Positions 1-13,490 are shown, counted from the first letter of the stretch. The stretch is 64,000 bases of DNA from Piscicola geometra (GCA_943735955.1 OX030960.1:4519287-4583286); one strand, 5' to 3'. Notes: generated by a model not told the origin, from the letters alone. Numbers and translations: made by a program.

Positions 1-59
1 AATAAAATCATTTTTAAATGTTTGCATCACGCAAGCCTGATTTCATTTCCAAGACTCAC

Positions 60-916
60 CATGGAATTATCATCAGACTTTCCCATGGCAGAAGCTGTTA
101 AATGATTAAAATGCCAGTGAATCCTCAGAATGCCCTACCAATAAAACTTATTATAATTATTTTTAAATTCTAGATTCGAGAGATAATAATTAACATAATG
201 CACTCACACTTTTTTCTGATAACAGGCTTGTTCACAACTGCAGGTATCACCTGTTTCAAGGATATCCTTAAATAAGCATGTTTATTAATTCATCCAAATT
301 AAAATTTAATAGTATTTAATCAATAAAAAAGCAACCTCGACAAAGTTGTTTGGGAAGACTCCAACTTTTCCGTCAAGTTCTCCAAACCACCATCCATCAT
401 CGTCCAGCTTGTCGTCCAACACACTCACCACGTCGCCCACCATCAAGTCCAACTCGTCGGTCAGTTGACTCTCATATCGGAAAGTGACTTTGACTGAGAA
501 CACTGCGTTTGTGTGGTGGTTGTGAGATTTCAAAGTGAATAAAACATGGTAGACTGTTTTATGAGTGTTAATAGATAATATAAGCGAAATTTCATTTAAT
601 TATTTGTAAAAGTAAAACTGAATTAAATACTATTAAACATAAAAATTCAATTTCAAGCAATTGTCACTGACAGTGCTTCAGTATTCTGACACACTCTGCA
701 GGGAAGACACCTACATTGTCATCAATCACCCCCTTAATCCATCCGTCATGACCCTGTACATTAGATGAAATTAGAAAATAATTTTTTAAATCTATAATTG
801 TGGTAACGTAAAAAAAATTCCGTTGACCTGGTTTAAAATGATGACTTTATCCCCTATGCACAAATCCAACTCTCCTTTGGCTTCTGGAGGACGAGACTTT
901 GTTACTGTTGCATACA
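60..916 (-). CDS. Tandem-SH3 adaptor protein, partial (CD2AP/SH3KBP1-like)
   Basis: Partial gene running off the left edge. Exons 828-916 and 672-753 together encode one SH3 domain, split in the middle by an intron; its second half contains the motif DGWIKG followed by GVFPAECV. The next exon starts at about 527, runs to about 333 and encodes a second SH3 domain with DELDLMVGD, DDGWWFGEL and GVFPNNFVEV, which matches the ALYDY/WWxG/G-FPxNYV pattern of the fold. A 35-base exon at 60-94 (acceptor taacag, donor GTGAGT) probably continues the linker. SH3 domains bind proline-rich peptides. Closely spaced SH3 domains with this WWxGEL-GVFPxNFV signature are typical of the CD2AP/CIN85 endocytic adaptors, but other multi-SH3 proteins cannot be excluded from two domains. 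The first exon is not found: exon 828-916 begins in phase 1, so coding sequence is missing upstream, between 917 and the divergent TVP23 gene or beyond. Confidence 0.6.
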
Positions 917-1370
917 CTGAATGTTCAAACAATTCAAATAAACAATTATTTATTTAAAATGGAAAATATTTAACCAATCTCTCTTCCAAAATGTAACCAT
1001 AACTAACTTTGAATAAAGAATACTCAACAAACTTTGTTTTTTTACGATTTTTCAATAAAAAAATATTAAATGCATTTTTCACACAAAGTTATATTTCAGG
1101 AGAATCACTGCAGAGGATATTTAATTTTCAAACTGTTTTCCTAGACAACAATGAGATGCAAAACAAACTCTAAATATTTTAATCTGTGAATTTAAATTTT
1201 TATTAATATTTTATTTATTCAAAAAAACATTTTTCAATTTATTTTTAAAAATATGAAGTCTAATTAGAATTTTCTTTAATTTTTATGAATCACTTTTAAA
1301 TACTAATGTTGACAAGTTTGTTCTGTCGCTGGTTTCTAATAAATTAATATTTAGTAAAAATTTAACTATA

Positions 1371-2747
<1,377 letters not shown>

Positions 2748-3098
2748 GATGTGTTGAAATAATTAGTTTTATTTTTACGCTTTTCATTTGAAGTTAGAGT
2801 ATTATACCAATAATGTTATAGTCGAGAATGCCTTTTTTAAATTTGCAATTTTTACTTCAGATGCTTTCCAGATTCACGTCATCTTCTTCAGCTTGAACTT
2901 CTATTATTTTCTATTCATCCGGCTCTTTGCATTTCTTCATTACATTTCTTCAAAGATTGAAAAAGTTCAACGCATCCTCTTAATCTAAATATTTTTTTGA
3001 GCAAATAATAAAAAATGTATTGGCCCATCCTGATTTTTCCAAAACACAACCAAGAAATAATAATATAAAAATATAACTTTTCTTACAATAGAATTTTT
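2748..3098. other. Short intergenic stretch between TVP23 and the RAD51D-like gene
   Basis: AT-rich 3' flank. An open frame at 2788-2988 shows no family resemblance and no splice logic. AATAAA-like signals (for example near 3005) could end the TVP23 transcript. I see no gene here. Confidence 0.5.
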
Positions 3099-3176
3099 AT
3101 GACAGATTCGCTTCCAAAATATGACATAGCTTACTATTTTATTCGACCATCACTGGTTTTTAAACTAGGTTGTAAA

Positions 3177-3998
3177 ATGAAACTTCGACTTAATGATCAT
3201 ATTCTTTTATCGAATGAAGTTCTAGAATGTTTAAAACGAAGATCTATTTACAACGTGGCTGACTTATTAGCTTCAGATTTGAATGAAATCCATAAAAATG
3301 AAAATATAAGTTTACGTACCTTATACAAAATCAGAGACCACTACTTGACCACTTCATCTCTCCAGCAAACAAACGCCTTCGAGGAATACGAGAAAGTGCT
3401 GCAGACGAGTTTCATAATCTCGACCGGAAGCGAGGACTTAGACGAAGCACTGGATGGCGGCTGGTACAGTGGAGAAGTCAACTTGCTGGTGGGCACGCAT
3501 GCCTGCATAGACCACTTTCTAGCCATGATTGACAACAACGTTTCCATCGCCTTCATCGGCACAGGAGGCCAATTTGAGTTTGTGGAAATAGCGGCAGGTC
3601 TTCCAGGAGTGATGGTGCTCAACATTTTAGACATTTTTGAGTTCTTTGATGCCATTGATTATTTGAAGATCACAATAGAGAGCGGAGGAGTGAAAGTTGT
3701 GGTGGTGAGTTGTTTGGAAGAGCTTTTAAAACCTCTAACTAACTCCAAATTGAAATCAGAACTGAGTGCCAAGTTTACAGAGATGGTGAGAGCATTAAGA
3801 AGGTTGTGTGCGTGTGATGTGGTTGGTTTATTGTGCACATGTGAAGGCAGGACGGGTAGACTGGTGAAGAAGCAACTTCTGAGACAGTTTGACAACGTCA
3901 TAGAAGTTAGTGGCGATGAAACTAAGACATACGAGCTGAGTGTACTTAAGGCCAATAAAACAATGAGTGGCACTACAGTCTCTATAGCTGCAACTTGA
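3177..3998 (+). CDS. RAD51D-like recombinase paralogue lacking Walker A and B residues
   Basis: Single-exon ORF of 273 codons from the ATG at 3177; an upstream in-frame ATG at 3099 would add 26 residues without homology. The N-terminus (residues 1-70) has the helical layout of the RAD51D N-terminal domain. It is followed by FIISTGSEDLDEALDGGWYSGEV, which parallels the RAD51D stretch STG-SLD-LLD-G-YTGEV, and later by GVKVVVV, which parallels the Walker B strand of RAD51D. RAD51D is a member of the BCDX2 complex that supports RAD51 loading in homologous recombination. Two essentials are absent: where Walker A (GxxxxGKT) should follow the GEV motif the sequence reads LVGTHACIDHF, and the Walker B aspartate after VVVV is serine. 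The stretch between them is also shorter than in human RAD51D. The protein should not hydrolyse ATP by the normal mechanism. It could be a divergent structural subunit, a retrocopy, or another RecA-fold paralogue such as SWSAP1. It converges on NASP with about 28 bp between the two stop codons. Confidence 0.6.
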   Translation: MKLRLNDHILLSNEVLECLKRRSIYNVADLLASDLNEIHKNENISLRTLYKIRDHYLTTSSLQQTNAFEEYEKVLQTSFIISTGSEDLDEALDGGWYSGEVNLLVGTHACIDHFLAMIDNNVSIAFIGTGGQFEFVEIAAGLPGVMVLNILDIFEFFDAIDYLKITIESGGVKVVVVSCLEELLKPLTNSKLKSELSAKFTEMVRALRRLCACDVVGLLCTCEGRTGRLVKKQLLRQFDNVIEVSGDETKTYELSVLKANKTMSGTTVSIAAT

Positions 3999-4026
3999 TG
4001 ATCGATACATATTCTATTTGAAACTT

Positions 4027-7000
4027 CTATGAAACTTCATTTTGACTTTTCAATTTCTTCTCTGCGACTTCACTAACTTCTTCATTTTTTCTCTGTTGAT
4101 GGAATTGATTACTATCATTATAATTATAATTTGGTGGAAAAAACATTTTTATTCATAAAATGTGCAAACCTTTTTTCTGACCAGATGTGTTATGTTGTTC
4201 ACAGAAAACTGAAAAAAAATTAATTTCAATTAATAAATGCAATTACCCCTAAATAGACAATATCTTTAATTATTCAAACTTTAAAACCAAAGAAAAAAGT
4301 ACCTCTACCAATACTAATATTAAGCAATGCTTAAGCACACATTAGTCAAAGCACACGACATAACAGCACTAACCTCTGAGACACTTTCGGACACACTGTT
4401 GCCTACTGACGCATCGGTGACACCTATGGCATGGTTGGAGGAGGAGGGCTTCTTGGTGGGCGAGAGATGGCTGAGCATCTGCTCTGAAACCTCGGGTGCC
4501 TCCTTCTCCTCCTCCCTCACCTCCTCGATCTGACAATGACTCTCTTACTTGATGATCGTCGTTCATTTGGAAGAAGCAACAACATTATGATGGTGTAAGT
4601 GATAACAATTTCGATAAGTAAGAATAATAATATTAATGAGTTGAAAGAAAAAAATAATAATAATGAGTTGAAATAATTAAAAAAAATAATAATAATGAGT
4701 TGAAATAAAGAAAAAAATAATATTAATGAGTTGAAATAATTAAAAATAATAATAATGAGTTGAAATAAAGAAAAAAATAATAATAATGAGTTGAAATAAT
4801 ATAAAAAAAATAATAATAATGAGTTGAAATAATTAAAAAAAATAATAATAATGAGTTGAAATAAAGAAAAAAATAATAATAATGAGTTGAAATAATTAAA
4901 AAAAAATAATAATGAGTTGAAATAATTAAAAAAAATAATAATAATGAGTTGAAATAATTAAAAAAAATAATAATGATGAGTTGAAAGAAAAAAAAAATAA
5001 TAATGAGTTGAAATAATTTAAAAAAAATAATAATGAGTTGAAATAAAGAAAAAAATAATAATAATGAGTTGAAATAATTAAAAAAAAATAATAATGAGTT
5101 GAAATAATTAAAAAAAATAATAATAATGAGTTGAAAGAAAAAAAAAATAATAATGAGTTGAAATAATTAAAAAAAATAATAATAATGAGTTGAAATAAAG
5201 AAAAAAATAATATTAATGAGTTGAAATAATTAAAAATAATAATAATGAGTTGAAATAAAGAAAAAAATAATAATAATGAGTTGAAATAATTAAAAAAAAT
5301 AATAATAATGAGTTGAAATAATTAAAAAAAAAAAAAATAATGAGTTGAAATAATATAAAAAAAATAATAATAATGAGTTGAAATAATTAAAAAAAATAAT
5401 AATAATGAGTTGAAATAAAGAAAAAAATAATAATAATGAGTTGAAATAATTAAAAAAAAATAATAATGAGTTGAAATAATTAAAAAAAATAATAATAATG
5501 AGTTGAAAGAAAAAAAAAATAATAATGAGTTGAAATAATTAAAAAAAATAATAATAATGAGTTGAAATAAAGAAAAAAATAATATTAATGAGTTGAAATA
5601 ATTAAAAATAATAATAATGAGTTGAAATAAAGAAAAAAATAATAATAATGAGTTGAAATAATTAAAAAAAATAATAATAATGAGTTGAAATAATTAAAAA
5701 AAAAAAAAATAATGAGTTGAAATAATATAAAAAAAATAATAATAATGAGTTGAAATAATTAAAAAAAATAATAATAATGAGTTGAAATAAAGAAAAAAAT
5801 AATAATAATGAGTTGAAATAATTAAAAAAAAATAATAATGAGTTGAAATAATTAAAAAAAATAATAATAATGAGTTGAAAGAAAAAAAAAATAATAATGA
5901 GTTGAAATAATTAAAAAAAATAATAATAATGAGTTGAAATAAAGAAAAAAATAATATTAATGAGTTGAAATAATTAAAAATAATAATAATGAGTTGAAAT
6001 AAAGAAAAAAATAATAATAATGAGTTGAAATAATTAAAAAAAATAATAATAATGAGTTGAAATAATTAAAAAAAAAAAAAATAATGAGTTGAAATAATAT
6101 AAAAAAAATAATAATAATGAGTTGAAATAATTAAAAAAAATAATAATAATGAGTTGAAATAAAGAAAAAAATAATAATAATGAGTTGAAATAATTAAAAA
6201 AAAATAATAATGAGTTGAAATAATTAAAAAAAATAATAATAATGAGTTGAAAGAAAAAAAAAATAATAATGAGTTGAAATAATTTAAAAAAAATAATAAT
6301 GAGTTGAAATAAAGAAAAAAATAATAATAATGAGTTGAAATAATTAAAAAAAAATAATAATGAGTTGAAATAATTAAAAAAAATAATAATAATGAGTTGA
6401 AAGAAAAAAAAAATAATAATGAGTTGAAATAATTTAAAAAAAATAATAATGAGTTGAAATAAAGAAAAAAATAATAATAATGAGTTGAAATAATTAAAAA
6501 AAATAATAATGAGTTGAAATAAAGAAAAAAATAATAATAATGAGTTGAAATAAAGAAAAAAATAATAATAATGAGTTGAAATAATTAAAAAAAATAATAA
6601 TAATGAGTTGAAATAATTAAAAAAAATAATAATGATGAGTTGAAATAAAGAAAAAAATAATAATAATGAGTTGAAATAATTAAAAAAAAATAATAATGAG
6701 TTGAAATAATTAAAAAAAATAATAATAATGAGTTGAAAGAAAAAAAAAATAATAATGAGTTGAAATAATTTAAAAAAAATAATAATGAGTTGAAATAAAG
6801 AAAAAAATAATAATAATGAGTTGAAATAAAGAAAAAAATAATAATAATGAGTTGAAATAATTAAAAAAAATAATAATAATGAGTTGAAATAATTAAAAAA
6901 AATAATAATGATGAGTTGAAATAAAGAAAAAAATAATAATAATGAGTTGAAATAATTAAAAAAAAATAATAATGAGTTGAAATAATTAAAAAAAATAATA

Positions 7001-9216
7001 ATAATGAGTTGAAAGAAAAAAAAAATAATAATGAGTTGAAATAATTAAAAAAAATAATAATAATGAGTTGAAATAAAGAAAAAAATAATAATAATGAGTT
7101 GAAATAATTAAAAAAAAATAATAATGAGTTGAAATAATTAAAAAAAATAATAATAATGAGTTGAAAGAAAAAAAAAATAATAATGAGTTGAAATAATTTA
7201 AAAAAAATAATAATGAGTTGAAATAAAGAAAAAAATAATAATAATGAGTTGAAATAATTAAAAAAAATAATAATGAGTTGAAATAAAGAAAAAAATAATA
7301 ATAATGAGTTGAAATAAAGAAAAAAAATAATAATAATGAGTTGAAATAATTAAAAAAAATAATAATAATGAGTTGAAATAAAGAAAAAAATAATAATAAT
7401 GAGTTGAAATAATTAAAAAAAAATAATAATGAGTTGAAATAATTAAAAAAAATAATAATAATGAGTTGAAAGAAAAAAAAAATAATAATGAGTTGAAATA
7501 ATTTAAAAAAAATAATAATGAGTTGAAATAAAGAAAAAAATAATAATAATGAGTTGAAATAATTAAAAAAAATAATAATGAGTTGAAATAAAGAAAAAAA
7601 TAATAATAATGAGTTGAAATAAAGAAAAAAATAATAATAATGAGTTGAAATAATTAAAAAAAATAATAATAATGAGTTGAAATAATTAAAAAAAATAATA
7701 ATGATGAGTTGAAATAAAGAAAAAAATAATAATAATGAGTTGAAATAATTAAAAAAAAATAATAATGAGTTGAAATAATTAAAAAAAATAATAATAATGA
7801 GTTGAAAGAAAAAAAAAATAATAATGAGTTGAAATAATTTAAAAAAAATAATAATGAGTTGAAATAAAGAAAAAAATAATAATAATGAGTTGAAAGAAAA
7901 AAAAAATAATAATGAGTTGAAATAATTAAAAAAAATAATAATAATGAGTTGAAATAATTAAAAAAAATAATAATAATGAGTTGAAAGAAAAAAAAAATAA
8001 TAATGAGTTGAAATAATTAAAAAAAAATAATAATAATGAGTTGAAATAATTAAAAAAAATAATAATAATGAGTTGAAATAATTAAAAAAAATAATAATAA
8101 TGAGTTGAAATAATTAAAAAAAATAATAATAATGAGTTGAAAGAAAAAAAAAATAATAATGAGTTGAAATAATTTAAAAAAAATAATAATGAGTTGAAAT
8201 AAAGAAAAAAATAATAATAATGAGTTGAAATAATTAAAAAAAATAATAATAATGAGTTAAAATAATATAAAAAAAATAATAATGAGTTGAAATAAAAAAA
8301 TAATAAAACTAATGAAATAAGAAAAATACCAAAACGAAAGTGAAGTCAAAAATGACATTGCGGCATTCAACCTTGAGGTGGACATCTTTAATGAGTTCCT
8401 TCAACTCCTTCACCTCATTGGCTGCCCTCTCACGTGGTGTGTAGAATGAGTCATCCCCCTCCTCCCCCTCTTCATCACCCGCAACCACCCTCTCCAACCG
8501 CTCCATCCTTGCCTGCAACACCTGCCAATGGGAAAGTATGTGGCTATTCACTGACTGCTATAACACCAGACTACAAGCAGGCAATAGACTAAAACGCCCT
8601 TTTGCAGTCGTTTCCCACACTGCTGAATAACCTTTAAAGCAGTGTACAACACTGAAAATCAGCAACTAAATACAAAGTATAAAAAAAATAATATGGCTTG
8701 TTCGTCCGTTTAGTCGACGAGGACTACACAAAAAATAAAAATAGAATATTATTAATAATAATAAAAAAACATCAGCACAACCTGTATACAAGCCAAGAAC
8801 TGCTGTACAGCGCATTCACGCGCAGGCTTCAGCGAATGAGATACACCCAGCTGATAGAGTGTCTCTGCAAGCAGCCTGCTATCGCCTGCAAGGTGCAGTT
8901 GCTGCAGTTTAAGGCATTCGCTGTAGTCAGTAACTGCCCCATCAAACTGTTCTGTTGTGAGTGGAAGAAAAGAACAAAATTAAATTGTTTTTTTGTCTTC
9001 ATTTTATTCTTTATATCTTTGCTTATTGTTTTTTATTCTTTGTATAAATATTCGTGTTTGAATGATCATCACCATCGTCATCATCACCTCCACACCAACC
9101 TGACTCCAGAGCCACATCGGCCAGCTTGAAGTACACATCGGCCAGTTTGAGGTCTGCCTCCGCGCCACTGCACCTGTACAGCAACAATTTTGTATGCACA
9201 ATTGTTTATGTTATTA

Positions 9217-9247
<31 letters not shown>

Positions 9248-9522
9248 AAGTTCTCATTATTAAATTGATCCAAATACCACTATCATAAATTAGTGAAGAA
9301 ATGATGATGATAAAAAAGGATACAGCAGAAGTGATGATGATGATAATAAAGGATGCATCAGCAGTGATGATGATGATAATAAAGGATGCAGCCGCAGTGA
9401 TGATGATGATAATTAAGGATGCAGCCGCAGTGATGATGATGCAACGACCTCGAGTAGATGAGTTTGGCCAGTTCAAAAACCTCCCAGGCGAGCTGTAGAT
9501 TGGAAACTTCTTCATCCTCCTG

Positions 9523-9598
<76 letters not shown>

Positions 9599-10766
9599 GA
9601 ATAGATATGATGTTATCTATTGTATTTTAAAGTTTCGAATGTTTAAAACGTTGTCTTGAACTAGTGGAGGTGATTAAGAGTTATGGATATCATTGTGCTA
9701 GAACAACCCACCCCCTTCTCTCCTTCATCTTTGCCTCCATCTCCTCCTCCAATCTCATCCTTCTTTCCAGTTTCTTCTTTTTTCTCTCCATCATCTTTCT
9801 TTCTTTCTTCCTCAACATCGTTTCCAGCACTTTCTTTCTCTCCTACACACTCACCATTGTCTGCTTTTACATTTTGTATTTCTGACTTCTTGCTCTCAAC
9901 ATCATTTATTTCTCTTCTACCACCATCATCATCATCATCACCAAGATCTTCAGATTTTTGACCATCATCTTCATCATCTAAGAAGTTTATAATTTTTAGT
10001 GATTACGTATAAAATCCAACATTATAATAAGCAAATTAAAACAAAAATAATAAGATGTGATGAAATATATTGTGAAAGCAACAACATACATTAAGAACTA
10101 CCTCCATTAAGAACCCCCTCTTTCGACCCATCTTCTTCTTCCTTTTCTGCCTCCTCCTCCTTATCTTCATCATCATTATCATTATCTTCATCCTCCTCCT
10201 CATCCTCATCTTCATTTTTGTTCTCTTATAACGATAGGTTGGAATCTTAGAATATACATTGTTTTGGAAAAAAAGTGATACAAATAGTTTTTAAGAAAAA
10301 TGATAAAACTAAAATCCTTTTAGTATAACACAATAAAAAATGGAGCAACCATCAGGGATGGCATCTCCGAGAACAGCACATTCTGATCGATGCAGTTCCA
10401 GAAGAGCTCTTCCATAAGTGTAGTAGGCGTCTGCACACTCTACCCCCATGTCTCCAAACTCTTCTGCTCTGTTGAGAAGTTTTGCAAAAACAAAATTTGA
10501 ATTTTGAAGATCAATAGTTAAATTGTTTATGTCTAAGTAATTTCTAAAAACCATAAAAAATATAATGACTTACAGTATTTGAGTGGCTTCAGCAAGCTGG
10601 CTGATTGCTTGAGGGATTTCTTTGCATAACAGGTTACGCTTTCCCTGAGCTATTAAGTTGAAGCCTTCTGCTGCCCGAGAACTTTTTTGCCTAAAAGAAA
10701 AAAACCGTAACAATTTTGCCGATTAAAATAAAAAAGAAATAAATTTTACTTTTTCTCAGTTTCCAT
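4027..10766 (-). CDS. NASP: Nuclear autoantigenic sperm protein homologue (H3/H1 histone chaperone)
   Basis: Complete 12-exon model: 10750-10766, 10574-10690, 10350-10468, 10102-10224, 9712-9977, 9449-9522, 9100-9173, 8782-8951, 8372-8521, 4374-4529, 4170-4208, 4027-4092; 456 residues, every junction in phase. Landmarks: METEKKQKSSRAAEGFNLIA opens the first TPR; CADAYYTYGRALLELHR is the second helix pair, like NASP CGEAFFFYGKSLLELAR; a long acidic insert follows (exons 4 and 5, D/E-rich), as in NASP TPR2; then NLQLAWEVFELAKLIYSR, AEADLKLADVYFKLADVALE and LLAETLYQLG are the SHNi-TPR repeats. The tail carries NNITHLVRKKRKN, matching the NASP nuclear-localisation end. NASP binds H3-H4 and H1 and buffers soluble histones in the nucleus. 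Intron 9 (4530-8371) holds a 3.7-kb minisatellite, and the acceptor of exon 6 ends a (CA)n tract. Confidence 0.95.
4622..8311. repeat. AT-rich minisatellite in NASP intron 9
   Basis: About 3.7 kb of head-to-tail units of roughly 26-30 bp built around aataatgagttgaaat plus an A-rich spacer (attaaaaaaa, aaagaaaaaa, or gaaaaaaaaa). Spacer types alternate in fixed orders. The rare variant aatattaatgag recurs at about 5207, 5579 and 5951, giving a higher-order period near 372 bp. In the NASP transcript the repeat is U-rich with ACUCAUU cores. The TAA stops in most frames rule out coding. Confidence 0.95.
9191..9596. repeat. Microsatellites in NASP introns: (TTA)n, (GATGAT)n, (TG)n
   Basis: (TTA)n lies at about 9212-9246 and GATGAT-type runs at 9301-9440, both in intron 6. 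A pure (TG)n tract of about 76 bp at 9521-9596 lies in intron 5 (read as CA on the gene strand). The CA tract ends directly in the cag acceptor of exon 6. Confidence 0.9.
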
Positions 10767-11029
10767 TTAAGTTAAAAGAATTTAAAATTTCAAAATGATA
10801 CTTTTCCCGATAAATTTAGAAACGAGTGGCCACCAAAATCAAAAGTAAATTTCATAACTACACCTGTTTTATCAATTTAGTTTTGACGATTTAAAATATC
10901 AAAAAAATATTTTTTTTATAGACATAATCATTAAAATCTTTGATTTTTGTTTGTATTACTATTAGCATCTGATGATGATTTATTGCATATGTTTCTTGCT
11001 GAACGTACTGTCCATTCAAACTAGGGTTC

Positions 11030-11152
11030 AATCAATCAATCAATCAAATAGATTTCTCTAGCGCTCTTTTTTCAAATTCAAGAGCACTGTTTCAAGGGTT
11101 GTTTCAAGGGTTGGCTTAGGTGGTAAAGTCGTTGGCCAGTTCGAATCTCAGT
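11030..11152. repeat. Dispersed-repeat tail plus tRNA-like (SINE-type) promoter boxes
   Basis: On the minus strand 11033-11092 reads ...gagcgctagagaaatctatt and then ttgattgattgattg, a 3' tail followed by an (ATTG)n run; the same tail recurs at 43108-43165. Immediately downstream on the plus strand, tggcttaggtgg (11112) resembles a pol III A box and gttcgaatct (11139) a B box. Their spacing of about 15 nt is shorter than in a normal tRNA, so this is a degenerate tRNA-derived SINE head at best. Confidence 0.45.
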
Positions 11153-12499
11153 TCAACCATTCGTGAGCTGTCATATACCTATTGTTTATGATGCGGTGCT
11201 TCACGATTTATGTCGTGTGAGTGGCGCCTCAGTTGCGTGCTGTATGATCGTAGTTCGTTTGGGGGTAGCTGTAGATTTTTGGTTTTTGTAGAGTAGTTCA
11301 ATTTTAAAACTTTTTCAAGCCTCGACTAAAAGTAGGTAGAAAACACCTCGAAAAATTTATAAAACCTAAGAATTTAAGTTCTTTTTCGTGTTTTTTTATT
11401 CGAGATTCTTGATGATGGTCCGCAAAAAATGTAGAAAATGAAATTGTAATTTATTTTATTCTACTTTCCAATGTATTTGCAAAACAATTTTTGAGTTTAG
11501 AGTGGTTTAATACGGTTTACATTTAAATGAGACTCGATTGTTATTGTTTATGGTTACATATCTGTGTATGTTTATCTAAAAACTGATAATAGTAACTCCA
11601 AAACGGATTTTCTATATTTCTGAATAGGTTCATGTTTCAACACATTTGGCATTCCAAATTAATTACTTTTCTAAACTACAAAACCATTTAAATCGGTAAA
11701 ATTAAAATTGTTGAAACATTTAAAGAAATAATCTGAAATTAGTGAACTTTGTGAAGAAAATATTCTTAAATCATTGAATTTTGTTATGAAAATAATCTGA
11801 AATTAGTGAATTTTGTTTAATGTTTAATAATCATGAGAAATGTGAAAAATACTCCTGAAAAGAGCTTAATGAACATAAACCCATCTATATTCTCACTTTT
11901 TTATCGAAGCAAATCTTCTATGATGAATTTACTTCAAGTGAAGTAGCAAAAGTTTCAAGCAATAAAAAACTTCAAAATTAACTATTTAGTTTAGACGAAA
12001 CATATTCAGTCTTGAGTATCATACTAAAGTAGTTAACATGATGATGGTTGTAATAAAAAGAAAATATAATGATATTGGTACGATATTTTACCACTTTGTA
12101 TTGCAAAAGTGCCAGTCTTTACAAGGATCTCTTATACCATCAGCACCAGTGCCAAGAAGATTTTGCAAGGTCTCTTGAGAGATGGCTGCAGAGAAAAATG
12201 ACAAACCTGTCTGAAAAACTTCAGTCTTAAGCAAGGTCTTCTTCTACACTTCCATTCTCACCCTCTAAAGCAGCGCCAAGAAGAGCCAGAAAGATGCTTT
12301 TGTAGGAATGATGATGCTGTATTAGAAATGATGATTCTGTGGTGGCGTTTAAGATGCTGTATTGGTAATGATGCTGTGACGATGATGATGATGATGTGGG
12401 TGAGATTAGATGTGAAGAGTGGTTAGATAAGGATTTTTTGATATTTTTGACAAAATTATTTATATATTTATATATTCTATAGGTGTTTTAAAAAATTTA

Positions 12500-12540
12500 T
12501 TCTAAGTCGCCTTTGATTGATTAATTGATTGCGATAGTCA
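12500..12540 (+). repeat. Possible second repeat tail with (ATTG)n run
   Basis: The sequence ctaagtcgcctttgattgat followed by taattgattg resembles the tail at 11033-11092, here on the plus strand. It could be the 3' end of a non-LTR/SINE element covering part of 12040-12540. Similarity is short, so this is tentative. Confidence 0.3.
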
Positions 12541-13060
12541 TCAACCTTCTAAAACTTGTTTGTAGTTGTCTGCCTGGCGACTGATAATTAGTATGTAAGT
12601 TTATACGTTTAACTACACTAATTCTAATCGATTATTTAAAAAATAAACTATTATAGAGGTTAATTGAAAACATTTTTGATATTATCATTCTAAATGTAGT
12701 TAACTGTCTTTCAAAATAAATTAATATTTCATTATAAAAATACTGTTTTTTTATTTTTATTGATTTATTAAAATATACTGTAAAACGTTATCTTTCAATT
12801 TTAAAATCAATCTTAATAAAATCAATATTTTATTTATTTTATTTTTGAGAAACGAAATCATCTTGAAGTAGTCAAATGCAAAAAGATAAATTTATTAACA
12901 ATTAAATTAGATAACTTCTGGATAAATCATCCAATGATACATAAATACATTATAAAACAATAATCTAATGAATATTTAAAATAAAATTTATTCAAACTAC
13001 ATAGAACTACAAATGCTATTATAAAATAATAATGAAACAATCATTAAAAAATAAAGTGTC

Positions 13061-13093
<33 letters not shown>

Positions 13094-13387
13094 CATATAT
13101 ATGACAACGTAAGAGCAAAATGTCATTTTCCTGACGAACCTACCCTATCGATGAGTCTTATGTATAGAGGAACAGTGAAGAGAGCAGCCTATTTCACGAG
13201 GAAAATCTTCGTGAAAGAACTTATTTGCCATATTTTCCATATTTGCCATCTATGCAGTTGAATTCACTGGATAAAGCGATCACCTGGAGAAGAAAAGTTT
13301 CGATTTTATTGATTTGATTTGATTCAATGTTATTTCAATCATATGATATGAAATAAAATAATATTAAAAATTCACCTTCATTCAATG

Positions 13388-13490
13388 GGAAGAAAAGTGA
13401 AGTCTTTGCAGAGCAAAAGGAGAGTGAAGACATTTGTATTTGACTTTGAAGCTGGGTTGTGCTGTGGAAGCAGTGGACAGGTTCTAAAAA
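13388..13490 (+). pseudogene. Truncated MULE transposase fragment, inverted relative to the intact copy
   Basis: In the frame starting at 13397 the sequence encodes VKSLQSKRRVKTFVFDFEAG, aligning with VNSLLTQRRVQTIVLDFEAG in the intact MULE at 25.9 kb: 13 of the first 21 residues are identical, including the catalytic-Asp block DFEAGL. Nucleotide similarity continues for about 100 bases, by eye about 75-80%. The fragment stops about 30 bases before the 51-bp satellite begins. It lies on the plus strand, opposite to the intact gene, so both copies point into the array. Confidence 0.8.

Larger units (their letters stand above)
10767..13380. other. Gene-free region upstream of NASP
   Basis: AT-rich sequence with no supportable exons. 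It contains the NASP promoter side (just above 10766), the dispersed-repeat remnants listed separately (11030-11152, 12505-12540), a GATGATGATG run near 12380 and a (TA)n tract at about 13058-13101. The stretch 12090-12310 is less AT-rich and looks like repeat-derived sequence, but I cannot name it. Confidence 0.6.

Noticed and set aside
3099..3176. Upstream ATG extending the RAD51D-like ORF by 26 residues
   Set aside because: The extension has no similarity to RAD51D, whereas the ATG at 3177 aligns with the family's N-terminus.
4622..8311. Possible CRISPR-like direct repeat array
   Set aside because: Units are contiguous without unique spacers, the genome is eukaryotic, and the array sits in a NASP intron.
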